Source of the DNA: DASTYK01 sp964430275
GTDB lineage: Bacteria; Gemmatimonadota; Gemmatimonadetes; Longimicrobiales; RSA9
Direction: 5' to 3'
Assembly: GCA_964430275.1 (NCBI GenBank)
Contig: CAYSGF010000348.1
Span: 1-22,760 of the forward strand
Length of the DNA: 22,760 nucleotides
The notes beneath the pieces were generated by a model. The model ran no database searches, was not told the origin of the DNA, and worked only from the letters and a program-made list of their open reading frames with translations. A program made the translations under genes and the position numbers. Shown here piece by piece: positions 7,132-14,031 of the stretch. Every line of letters starts with the position of its first letter. Positions within the stretch are counted from its first letter, which is position 1.

Positions 7132-8735
7132 TGTCGGTAGTCGCTCCTGTCTCGACAGCCGGTGCAGGCCTGCCGGCGATCCTCGAGCTTGCGCGCACGG
7201 CGGAACGTGCGGGCAAGGTCGACGAGGCGCTCGCACGCTTCGAGGAGGCGTTGCACCTCGCGCCGCGGGAAGGAACGGCTGCGGACGTCGCGGACATCCT
7301 GCGCTGGATCGGCACACTGCACAGGGATCACGGTGAGACGGAGCTCGCGCTCGAGGCCTACGAAGTGAGCCACGCCGTCGCGACCCAGTGCGCGCTGCCG
7401 CTGCAGCTGGCATCGGCGCTGAACTGCATGGCGGTGGTCGAGCAGTTCCGGGCGAACATCGATCGCGCGCGGGAGCTGTACGAAGAGGCTGGTGAGATCG
7501 CCGAGGGCATCGGGGACGAGCGCCTGGGGGCAATGATCCACCAGAACCTGGGCACGATCGCGAACATCCAGGGCGATGTGAGTGCAGCGCTGCGCCACTA
7601 CGGCTCGGCGCTGCAGCGCTTTCACGGCCTGCGCGAGCAGCGGGGTGCCTGCTGGGCGCTCAACAACATGGGCATGGCGCACGTCGACCTGGCGGCGTGG
7701 ACGGACGCGGAGGCGTGCTTCGATCGTGCGTTCGACCTCGCCGAACAGCTCCGAGACACCACACTGCTCGGCACCGTCGAGCTGAATCGCGCGGAGCTGT
7801 ACCTGAAGCGGAAGCAGCATGCGCGGGCGCGGGACTGCTGCGATCGCGCGTACGAGATCTTCGCACGACTCGAGTCACGCCAGCTGCTGGGCGAGACGCA
7901 CAAGTTCTACGGCATGCTCTATCGCGACATGCGCATGGTGAGCCTCGCCGAGGCGCATTTCCGCCAGGGCGCCGAGCTCGCCGACGCCGCCGACGACCGC
8001 CTGCTCGAAGCGGAGTGCCAGGCGGAATGGGCGGTGCTGCACCTGACGAGCAACCGCAATGCGGAGGCGCTGCAGGCGCTCAACCGCGCGCACTCGCTGT
8101 TCAAGCAGCTTCAGGCGAGCCCCGAGCTCGTCGACCTGAACGGGCGTCTCGACCAACTCGAGGCGATGTACCTGCGGGTGGTGCGTGAGTGGGGTGAATC
8201 GATCGAATCGAAGGATCTCTACACCGCCGGTCACTGCCAGCGAGTCGCGGACTATGCGTGCATGATTGCCGCCGCACTCGGCTTCGAGAAGCGCGACCTC
8301 ACGTGGCTGCGGATGGGAGGATTCCTTCACGACGTCGGCAAGACCGCCGTTCCGGCCGACGTGCTCAACAAGCCCGGGGCCCTGTCGGCCGACGAGTGGG
8401 AGCTGATGAAGAGTCACACCACGGTCGGCGACGACATCGTCGCCCCACTCAACTTCCCGTGGGACATCCGGCCCGTCGTGCGCAACCATCACGAGCGCTG
8501 GGACGGCACCGGCTATCCGGACGGCCTGCGCGGCATCGAGATTCCCGTGAGCGCGCGCATTCTCTGCGTCGCCGACGTCTACGATGCGCTAACCACGGCA
8601 CGCAGTTACCGTCCCGCCCTCTCGCACGAGGAGGCGATGCGCATCATGGAGCGCGATTCGGGCACGGCGTTCGACCCGGAGATCTTCGCGATCTTCAAGC
8701 GGCTCGTCGAGGAACGGCGTCAGCTCGTCGCCTGA
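7131..8735 (+). CDS. TPR protein with C-terminal HD-GYP domain (probable c-di-GMP phosphodiesterase)
   Basis: The 534-residue protein has no signal or membrane segment. Residues 12-345 are TPR helices (for example WALNNMGMAHVDLAAWTDAEACFDRAFDLA). Residues 348-530 form an HD-GYP domain with H368, the HD pair H400/D401 in FLHDVGK, H429, HHERWDGTGYPDGLRG at 453-468 (GYP at 461-463) and the D-D metal ligand stretch ADVYDAL. All expected metal and GYP residues are there, so c-di-GMP hydrolysis is likely. The TPR part presumably docks it on a partner. It is coupled by a TGATG overlap to the lipoprotein gene, and a small membrane protein gene follows. Confidence 0.92.
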   Translation: MSVVAPVSTAGAGLPAILELARTAERAGKVDEALARFEEALHLAPREGTAADVADILRWIGTLHRDHGETELALEAYEVSHAVATQCALPLQLASALNCMAVVEQFRANIDRARELYEEAGEIAEGIGDERLGAMIHQNLGTIANIQGDVSAALRHYGSALQRFHGLREQRGACWALNNMGMAHVDLAAWTDAEACFDRAFDLAEQLRDTTLLGTVELNRAELYLKRKQHARARDCCDRAYEIFARLESRQLLGETHKFYGMLYRDMRMVSLAEAHFRQGAELADAADDRLLEAECQAEWAVLHLTSNRNAEALQALNRAHSLFKQLQASPELVDLNGRLDQLEAMYLRVVREWGESIESKDLYTAGHCQRVADYACMIAAALGFEKRDLTWLRMGGFLHDVGKTAVPADVLNKPGALSADEWELMKSHTTVGDDIVAPLNFPWDIRPVVRNHHERWDGTGYPDGLRGIEIPVSARILCVADVYDALTTARSYRPALSHEEAMRIMERDSGTAFDPEIFAIFKRLVEERRQLVA

Positions 8736-8773
8736 GCTTGACGATGCCCGCACGCGCATCGAGATTCAGCACC

Positions 8774-8989
8774 ATGGCAACGCGCAACCGCACCCGGAAC
8801 CGTCCCGCCGAGGGCGCGGCCTCGAAGGCCGCCCTCCAGTTCTCCGCGATCAATGGCATCCTGCTGGTCGCAGGTCTCGCCGCGATCGTGGCGGGGTACG
8901 TCCTGCTCGCGCAGGGCTCGACCGTAGCTGCGCCGCTGCTGCTGGTGCTCGGTTACGCCATCCTGGTTCCGCTCGCCATTATTCTGTAG
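8774..8989 (+). CDS. Small two-helix membrane protein
   Basis: This encodes 71 residues from ATG 8774, or 81 from ATG 8744; neither has a strong ribosome site and both are preceded by a GAG at 8-10 bases. The N-terminus is basic (TRNRTRNR), then come FSAINGILLVAGLAAIVAGYVLL and a second hydrophobic stretch APLLLVLGYAILVPLAIIL to the end. The pattern resembles DUF3098-like small membrane proteins, but I am not certain of the family. It lies 38 bases after the HD-GYP gene and converges with the histidine kinase gene 18 bases away. Function unknown. Confidence 0.7.
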   Translation: MATRNRTRNRPAEGAASKAALQFSAINGILLVAGLAAIVAGYVLLAQGSTVAAPLLLVLGYAILVPLAIIL

Positions 8990-9007
8990 GTCCTCAGTAC
9001 GTTTGCC

Positions 9008-12000
9008 TCAGCCGGGCGTGCTCATGCTGAGCGTTTCCCGTACCCCCTGCGCGAGTTCCGCCAACGTGAATGGCTTTTCCAGGAACGGGGTCCCCGCTGC
9101 GAGTGCGCCCCCAGGCAATGCATCGCTCGAGTAGCCGGACATGTACAACACATGCATTTCAGGATGGAGCGTGCGGATCTCTGCAGCGAGCTCGCACCCG
9201 CTCATGTGAGGCATCACGAGGTCCGTGAGCAACAGGTCGACGGTCACGCTGGTATTGCGCGCGATCAACAGCGCCTCGCCGCCGTTCGCCGCCTCGATCA
9301 CGCGGTAGCCCTGCTTCTGCAGCATGCGCGACGTGAGCTGGCGCACGGCCCGTTCGTCCTCACACACCAGGATCGTTCCTGCACCCCGGGCCACAGGCAT
9401 GGTCGCATCAGGTCGTGATTCCGCGCTCGGCGTCGGGGCCGACACGGCCGGGAGCTGGATCGTGAAGGTCGTGCCAGCGCCAACAGCGCTGTCCACCCAG
9501 ACATAACCGCCGCTTTGCCGGACGCTGCCGTATACGGTGGACAGGCCGAGACCAGTACCTTTCCCGGCTTCCTTCGTGGTAAAGAATGGCTCAAAGATCT
9601 GCGGCAGGATCTCCGGCGGTATGCCCGAACCGCTGTCCTGCACGGACAGGGACACGTAGGCGCCGGCGGGCACGAGCTCGCGATCGCGCGACACGGGGTC
9701 GGTGAACGTCGCCTGCCGCACCTCGACGTGGATCGTGCCGTGCTCCGCCATGGCGTCCCTCGCATTGACGACCAGATTGAGCAGCGCCTGCTCGAGCTGC
9801 CCGCGATCGGCTTGCACCCAGTTCTCACCCTCGGTCGCATTGGTAACGACCTGGATATCCTCGCTGACGACTCGGCGGATCATGCGCTCCATGTCACGCA
9901 CGACGACGGCGACGTCCAGCACCTCCGGGTGTAGCACCTGCTTCCTGCTGAAGGCGAGGAGCTGCCGGGTCAGCGCTGCGGCCCGATCGGCAGACCTGCG
10001 GATCTCCTGCAGGTCCACGCGCATCGGATCATGCTCCGCGAGGTCGGCGAGAACCAACTCCGTGTGGCCATTGATCGCAGTCAGGATGTTGTTGAAGTCG
10101 TGAGCGATTCCGCCGGCCAGCCTGCCAACCGCCTCCATCTTCTGGGCCTGGCGCAGCTGCGCTTCCAGGCGACGGAACTCCGACGCATCGGCCAGCGACC
10201 CGACGATCTCGACCGGAGCCCCTCCTGCGTCAGACAGAATCCGCATCTGTGCACGGATCCACTTGTACGTGCCGTCGGCGCACAGAAAGCGGTGCTCGTG
10301 CGACATCTCGCCAGTCGTGTACAGCTGTCGTACGGCTGCCTCCATGGAAAGCCGATCGTCAGGGTGCAGATTGTCCACCCACCAGGCAAGGTCGCGCGTG
10401 GCCGCCAGATCGTGGCCGGTAAGCTGCTTCAGACTTTCACTCACCCAGACGTCGATCATGACGCCGTCCTTCAGCGTCATCGCAAAGAGCGCGGCCGGAC
10501 TCGTCGCGGTCACATGACGGAGCCGTTTCTCTACCAGCCACTCCGCCGTCGTGTCACGCGTATTCACGACGATTCCATGCACTGCCGGGTCCGCGAGCAG
10601 ATTCCGCCCGGTTGCGTCGAGACAGCGCCAGGATCCGTCCTTGTGCAAAAACCGGAAGCTGACCGAACAGACGTCGCCCTTCTCGAGGCCCGATCTCCCA
10701 AGCAAGTCCCCGACCGCCGCCTGGTCTTCGGGATGGATCAACGCGACGGCAGGCTTCCCGACGAGCTCGCTCGATGAGTATCCGAGCATCCGCTCCACCG
10801 GCGGACTCACATATGTGATGGTGCCATGCGCGTCGAGAATCGTCACGACGTCGGATGCGTTCTCGATCAGCGACTGGAAGTAGCTTTCCCGCTGCCGGCC
10901 TTCCTCTGCCAGTAGCTTCACCTGCGTGATGTCCTCGACGATCGCAACGAACTGCGTCTGTCCATCCGTGCGCTGCTGAACAGGCGAAAGAACCACGCGC
11001 GCCCACTTGATTGCGCCGCACTTGCAGATATAGCGCTGCTCGATTTCGACTCGCTCGACACTGCCCGAGAACAACTGCTTCAAGGTGCGACGTACCTCGT
11101 CCCGATCATCCCCGTGCGTGATGTCTTCCACCGTGCGATTTCTCAGCTCGTCCTCGGTGTACCCGAACATCCGCTGAAGCGCGGGATTGCATGCGAGCAA
11201 CCGGCCGTCGGAGGTTCCTACCGCGATGCCGACAGCGGCGTTCTCGAACAGCGCGCGAAATAGCTGCTCGCTGTCGCGAAGCGCCTGAACAGCGCGCTGC
11301 TGCTCCTCCTGCGCGCGCCGCTGTGCCGTAACATCCAGCGCCATGGCTGCGAAGCAGCGGCGGCTCCCGACCATCACCTCGTATGTGGATATGTCGACGT
11401 CGATGAGCCGCCCGCTACGAGTCCGGTGCCGCGCGGAACCGACATGCTCGAATCCGCTCGACGCGCGGCGCAACCTTGCCTTCAGCTTCGCAACGTCCTC
11501 CTCCGGTCGCAGGTCCTCGAGACGCAGCGTCAAGAACTCGTCACGGCCGTACTCGTACTTCTGCAGCGCGGCATCGTTCACGGCGATCACGCGATGCGAC
11601 TCCGCATCGAAGATCCACATGGGCGCCGGGACCTCGGCGAATCGAATCCGCTCCAGCAGGCTCTGCCGCGAGCGATTGCCAAGCTCGGCCTCTGCGATCG
11701 AAGCCATTCGTCTCAACACACCCGTGTCCCGCTCCGACCAGCGGCGCGGCCGGTGGTCCGCTACACAGAAGGCTCCCAACACATCCCCGCCAGGAGACTT
11801 CACTGGCACACCGGCGTAGGACCGCCAGCCGTTTTGGAGTGCGCACGGGTTGTTTCGCGTCAGCGGGTGCGTAAGGGTGTCGTACACGATCAGAGCCTCC
11901 CCTGTGGCGACGATGTGCTGACAGATGGATTCGCCAACCGGGGTTCCTGCCGCTGCAACGTCCCCAGCGAGGCCGATGTGGCTCGCGAAACGCTGTTTCG

Positions 12001-12175
12001 TGTCGTCGAGAATGGTGATGAGAGCGACGGGTGCTCCCAGCACATCCGCCGCCGCGCGCACGAGCCCGTCGAGGATCCCGCTGTTAGGCCCGTCGTCGCT
12101 CAAACCAACGTGTTGAACCGCGCGCAGTCGATCCGGGTGCCGGAGAGCGTGATTCGAGTACAGCGCGTTCGCCAT
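9008..12175 (-). CDS. Hybrid sensor histidine kinase: GAF, four PAS, HisKA, HATPase, receiver
   Basis: I chose the ATG at 12175 because GGAG lies 6 bases before it; a GTG at 12187 would add four residues. Numbering from that GTG, the order is GAF (about 35-172), PAS domains (about 180-290, 305-425, 435-550, 555-675), HisKA with H696 in GGIAHDFNN, and HATPase with N808 in NLVVNARDAM, DSGSGIP at 851-857, FEPFFTTK and GKGTGLGLSTVYG. A receiver domain follows with CEDE at 942-945, phosphoacceptor D989 in LLLTDLVMP and K1038. No transmembrane helix is visible, so it senses cytoplasmic signals through GAF/PAS. The PAS3 and PAS4 segments have the HPED/HPDD and KDGSWRCLD / ADGTYKWI signatures of the PAS_3 fold. 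There is no adjacent regulator gene, so the output partner is elsewhere. Confidence 0.95.
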   Translation of the reverse strand: MANALYSNHALRHPDRLRAVQHVGLSDDGPNSGILDGLVRAAADVLGAPVALITILDDTKQRFASHIGLAGDVAAAGTPVGESICQHIVATGEALIVYDTLTHPLTRNNPCALQNGWRSYAGVPVKSPGGDVLGAFCVADHRPRRWSERDTGVLRRMASIAEAELGNRSRQSLLERIRFAEVPAPMWIFDAESHRVIAVNDAALQKYEYGRDEFLTLRLEDLRPEEDVAKLKARLRRASSGFEHVGSARHRTRSGRLIDVDISTYEVMVGSRRCFAAMALDVTAQRRAQEEQQRAVQALRDSEQLFRALFENAAVGIAVGTSDGRLLACNPALQRMFGYTEDELRNRTVEDITHGDDRDEVRRTLKQLFSGSVERVEIEQRYICKCGAIKWARVVLSPVQQRTDGQTQFVAIVEDITQVKLLAEEGRQRESYFQSLIENASDVVTILDAHGTITYVSPPVERMLGYSSSELVGKPAVALIHPEDQAAVGDLLGRSGLEKGDVCSVSFRFLHKDGSWRCLDATGRNLLADPAVHGIVVNTRDTTAEWLVEKRLRHVTATSPAALFAMTLKDGVMIDVWVSESLKQLTGHDLAATRDLAWWVDNLHPDDRLSMEAAVRQLYTTGEMSHEHRFLCADGTYKWIRAQMRILSDAGGAPVEIVGSLADASEFRRLEAQLRQAQKMEAVGRLAGGIAHDFNNILTAINGHTELVLADLAEHDPMRVDLQEIRRSADRAAALTRQLLAFSRKQVLHPEVLDVAVVVRDMERMIRRVVSEDIQVVTNATEGENWVQADRGQLEQALLNLVVNARDAMAEHGTIHVEVRQATFTDPVSRDRELVPAGAYVSLSVQDSGSGIPPEILPQIFEPFFTTKEAGKGTGLGLSTVYGSVRQSGGYVWVDSAVGAGTTFTIQLPAVSAPTPSAESRPDATMPVARGAGTILVCEDERAVRQLTSRMLQKQGYRVIEAANGGEALLIARNTSVTVDLLLTDLVMPHMSGCELAAEIRTLHPEMHVLYMSGYSSDALPGGALAAGTPFLEKPFTLAELAQGVRETLSMSTPG

Positions 12176-12286
12176 GTCATTCTCCACTCCTGCGAGGCCG
12201 GGGCGGGCCTCACCCGAAGTGGGCGGCTCGTCGGAGTAAATATAACGGAAGTGCGCTGCCCGGTTGCATCGGGTTGATGCGTCATC

Positions 12287-12309
12287 CCTGTGGGGGGATC
12301 CCCCACAGG
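12287..12309. repeat. Perfect 10-base inverted repeat in the histidine kinase upstream region
   Basis: Arms CCTGTGGGGG and CCCCCACAGG are separated by GAT. It lies 111 bases upstream of the minus-strand kinase start and 120 bases before the tRNA gene. No U-run follows on the minus strand; AAAA follows on the plus strand. It could be an operator or a minus-strand terminator-like stem; it cannot be decided from sequence. Confidence 0.6.
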
Positions 12310-12429
12310 AAAACGGTTCATCCAGCCGTGCGTGCGCGAGCAGGCGGCCGTGCGCGGGTCCTTGCGCTGCTTCAGCAAACTGGCTGTCCGGTTGATTTCC
12401 CGGCCGAACACCCCGAGAATGATGGGCAC

Positions 12430-12504
12430 GCGCGCTTAGCTCAGCTGGTCCAGAGCGCCTCCCTTACAAGGAGGAAGTCGGGGGTTCGAATCCCTCAGCG
12501 CGCA
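12430..12504 (+). tRNA. tRNA-Val (anticodon UAC)
   Basis: A full cloverleaf can be drawn: acceptor GCGCGCT (12430-12436) pairs with AGCGCGC (12497-12503), with discriminator A12504. The anticodon stem is CCTCC/GGAGG around the loop CTTACAA, giving anticodon TAC (Val, GUA). The T-arm is GGGGG-TTCGAAT-CCCTC at 12480-12496. CCA is not encoded, since CTG follows the discriminator. Confidence 0.95.
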
Positions 12505-12516
12505 CTGTCGGAAGAT

Positions 12517-12553
12517 GAGCCCTGTACCGGTCTGGTGCAGGGCTCATTGTTCT
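12517..12553 (+). terminator. Probable intrinsic terminator of tRNA-Val
   Basis: Arms GAGCCCTGTACC (12517-12528) and GGTGCAGGGCTC (12534-12545) pair over 12 bases with one G-U, loop GGTCT, followed by the moderately U-rich ATTGTTCT. The stem starts 12 bases after the tRNA and overlaps the stop codon of the convergent Rieske gene, so it may stop transcription from both sides. Confidence 0.65.
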
Positions 12554-13650
12554 GCAGCACGCTGATCGGTCAGCATTCTCGCCAGCAGCGTGTGGAAGTG
12601 ATGGGTGCCCACCTCGCGCCGCGGTGAGTAGCGGCCGCGATCGTACAGGCGCGAGCGCACGCCGCGCTGCACGGACTCCACGACTTCCTCGTCTTCCATT
12701 TCGACGCGATGCAGGTCCGCTCCCGCGCCTGCCGCCCGCTTCGTCGCATCCCACACGTAAGCGCGGAAGCTCACACGAGTCCGTGCGGGACCGAGCGGCG
12801 TGACCAGGTTTAGCGAAAGTCCCCACGGATAGAAGTTCAGCATCAGGTTCGGGAAGAGCCAGTAGTAGAACGCGGCCACGCGCTTGCCATGATCAGGATG
12901 TCCGGTGGGCAGGTCGAATGCAGGCTCGCCGTCCCTGGCCAGACCCAGCTGGAGTGAGGCGTACGCGTACGTCTCGGTTGTATAGGTCGCGTAATCGATC
13001 GTTTCCGCGAGGGCCGCATGCACGTACGGGATGTGAAACTCCTCCAGGTAGTTGTCCACGTAGAGTGCCCAGTTCGCGCCGACCAGGTAGTCGTGCGTGC
13101 TCGTGCTGTCGAGCACGAACGCATCGAGCGGGATCCAGTCGAGGCGGGCACGCAACGGGCCGATCCACTCGTCGAATGACATGGCCGGATCGAGGGACGT
13201 GAAGAGAAACGGCCCCCATGGCTCCAGCGGGAGCGATGAGAGATCGTCGGTCGGGGCGGGGAAGCCCTCGACGTCCTCGAACTCGGGCATGAACGTGCAG
13301 CGACCGTCGAGGGCGAAGCGGCGGCCGTGATAGCGGCAGCGCAGCGAGCGCTGATGCCCCTCGCCTTCGACGACGAGCGCGCCGCGATGCGTGCACACGT
13401 TCGACAGGCAGCGGCGGCGCCCGTCATCGTCGTGCGTGAGCACGATCGGCTCGTCCAGGCAGCCGTCGAGCAGAGTGTGCGGTACGACGCGCCCGGGCGT
13501 GCGCAGCGAGCTGGCGTCACCGACCAGCTGCCACGAGCGCACAAAGATGCGCTCCTGCTGCAGGCGGTACCACGCAGGATCGTGATAGACTGCGGATGGC
13601 AGCGTCTGCGCCCGGCGGATGTCGCCGTCGACCGTGAACGGTTCGATCAT
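12544..13650 (-). CDS. Rieske non-heme iron oxygenase, alpha (catalytic) subunit
   Basis: The 368-residue protein starts at ATG 13650 (MIEPFTVDGDI); a GTG at 13719 in the same frame would add 23 residues that look unlike the family. The Rieske 2Fe-2S ligands are C86/H88 in CTHRG and C105/H108 in CRYHG. The mononuclear iron site has H206 and H211 in DNYLEEFHIPYVH, with D320 in VEMEDEEVVESVQRG as the likely third ligand. The residue three before H206, normally the bridging Asp, is Glu (E203), as I recall for the carnitine oxygenase CntA and relatives. That points to a quaternary-amine or small-substrate oxygenase rather than a classical arene dioxygenase, but the substrate is unknown. No reductase or ferredoxin gene is adjacent. 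It is divergent from the phhA leader. Confidence 0.92.
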   Translation of the reverse strand: MIEPFTVDGDIRRAQTLPSAVYHDPAWYRLQQERIFVRSWQLVGDASSLRTPGRVVPHTLLDGCLDEPIVLTHDDDGRRRCLSNVCTHRGALVVEGEGHQRSLRCRYHGRRFALDGRCTFMPEFEDVEGFPAPTDDLSSLPLEPWGPFLFTSLDPAMSFDEWIGPLRARLDWIPLDAFVLDSTSTHDYLVGANWALYVDNYLEEFHIPYVHAALAETIDYATYTTETYAYASLQLGLARDGEPAFDLPTGHPDHGKRVAAFYYWLFPNLMLNFYPWGLSLNLVTPLGPARTRVSFRAYVWDATKRAAGAGADLHRVEMEDEEVVESVQRGVRSRLYDRGRYSPRREVGTHHFHTLLARMLTDQRAAEQ

Positions 13651-13763
13651 GATCGGCAGGATGGCATGGGACGCTCCGGTCGAGTGAGCGCGGGGCGGTG
13701 TGGTCCCGCAGCCGAACACATGAACGTGGGCAGCTTGCGCCCTGGGAGTCCACGGTATGTCGC

Positions 13764-13792
13764 AGTAGACGATGCGGCGGCGCGCTCGTCAA
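13764..13792 (-). promoter_or_regulatory. Sigma70-like promoter for the Rieske oxygenase gene
   Basis: On the minus strand TTGACG (13792-13787) is followed after exactly 17 bases by TCTACT (13769-13764). Transcription should start near 13757, about 107 bases before the chosen ATG. It mirrors the phhA leader promoter 38 bases away. Confidence 0.55.
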
Positions 13793-13800
13793 TGCCCGGT

Positions 13801-13813
13801 GGCCCTCAGGGCC
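13801..13813. repeat. Palindrome between the divergent Rieske and phhA promoters
   Basis: GGCCCT and AGGGCC flank a single C, midway between the two -35 boxes. Its place would suit a regulator acting on both promoters, but a short GC palindrome is expected fairly often in this base composition. Confidence 0.3.
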
Positions 13814-13829
13814 GTGGCTCGGATGCCGC

Positions 13830-13858
13830 TTGACACCAGAGCGCGGCTGTCGCATCGT
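13830..13858 (+). promoter_or_regulatory. Sigma70-like promoter of the phhA leader transcript
   Basis: A perfect -35 TTGACA (13830-13835) is followed after 17 bases by CATCGT (13853-13858), a weak -10 that keeps the conserved A2 and final T. The predicted start is about 13864-13866, which is the A of the leader peptide ATG at 13865. The leader mRNA may therefore be leaderless, in keeping with the lack of a ribosome site before that ATG. Confidence 0.6.
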
Positions 13859-13864
13859 CCATCC

Positions 13865-13951
13865 ATGAGACAGCGCCAGCGCTACTACGCCTACGTCTAT
13901 TCCTACGCGACCCGTGCCACGGGCTGCGGAGCGAGGCGTACGCGTCGGTAG
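13865..13951 (+). CDS. Tyr-rich leader peptide of the phhA attenuator
   Basis: ATG 13865 to TAG 13949-13951 encodes 28 residues. Tyrosines occupy positions 7, 8, 10, 12 and 14 (RYYAYVYSYA), five Tyr codons in eight (four TAC, one TAT), with no Phe and no Trp. The rest is Arg, Ala and Thr with nothing enzyme-like. It sits at the predicted transcription start and is followed by an antiterminator/terminator pair and then by phhA. This is the layout of an amino acid-specific attenuator such as those of the trp, his and phe operons. A ribosome stalled on the Tyr codons would report low charged tRNA-Tyr. That PhhA produces Tyr makes the logic consistent. Translation is inferred, not shown. Confidence 0.8.
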   Translation: MRQRQRYYAYVYSYATRATGCGARRTRR

Positions 13952-13987
13952 ACGCGGCAACGTCAGCAACCGCGAGCGGCCCGTGGA
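13911..13987 (+). promoter_or_regulatory. Antiterminator and protector pairing of the Tyr attenuator
   Basis: Bases 13917-13927 (CCACGGGCTGC) can pair over 11 bases, with one G-U, with 13976-13986 (GCGGCCCGTGG), which is most of the 5' arm of the terminator. The same segment can instead fold into a small hairpin, 13911-13915 CCCGT with 13919-13923 ACGGG, directly after the Tyr codons. A further hairpin CGCGTC-GGTA-GACGCG (13941-13956) covers the leader stop codon. A ribosome held at the Tyr codons would block the small hairpin and favour the antiterminator. The pairings are seen in the sequence; the switching is inference. Confidence 0.65.
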
Positions 13988-14014
13988 TTCGTCCACGGGC
14001 CGCTCGTTTTTATT
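13973..14014 (+). terminator. Intrinsic terminator of the Tyr attenuator, just before phhA
   Basis: Arms CGAGCGGCCCGTGGA (13973-13987) and TCCACGGGCCGCTCG (13992-14006) are perfect over 15 bases, with a TTCG tetraloop, and are followed by TTTTTATT. It lies 22 bases after the leader stop codon and 17 bases before the phhA start, a place where only an attenuator makes sense because no complete upstream gene on this strand needs terminating. Confidence 0.9.
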
Positions 14015-14031
14015 ACCACTCGGGAGGCGGT

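Noticed and set aside
12188..12286. A promoter for the hybrid kinase at the minus-strand TATATT (12244-12239)
   Set aside because: No acceptable -35 box lies 16-19 bases upstream of it, so I do not list it.
13719..13719. GTG 13719 as the start of the Rieske oxygenase
   Set aside because: The 23 added residues are low-complexity and have no family likeness; ATG 13650 matches the usual family N-terminus, although it has no clear ribosome site.
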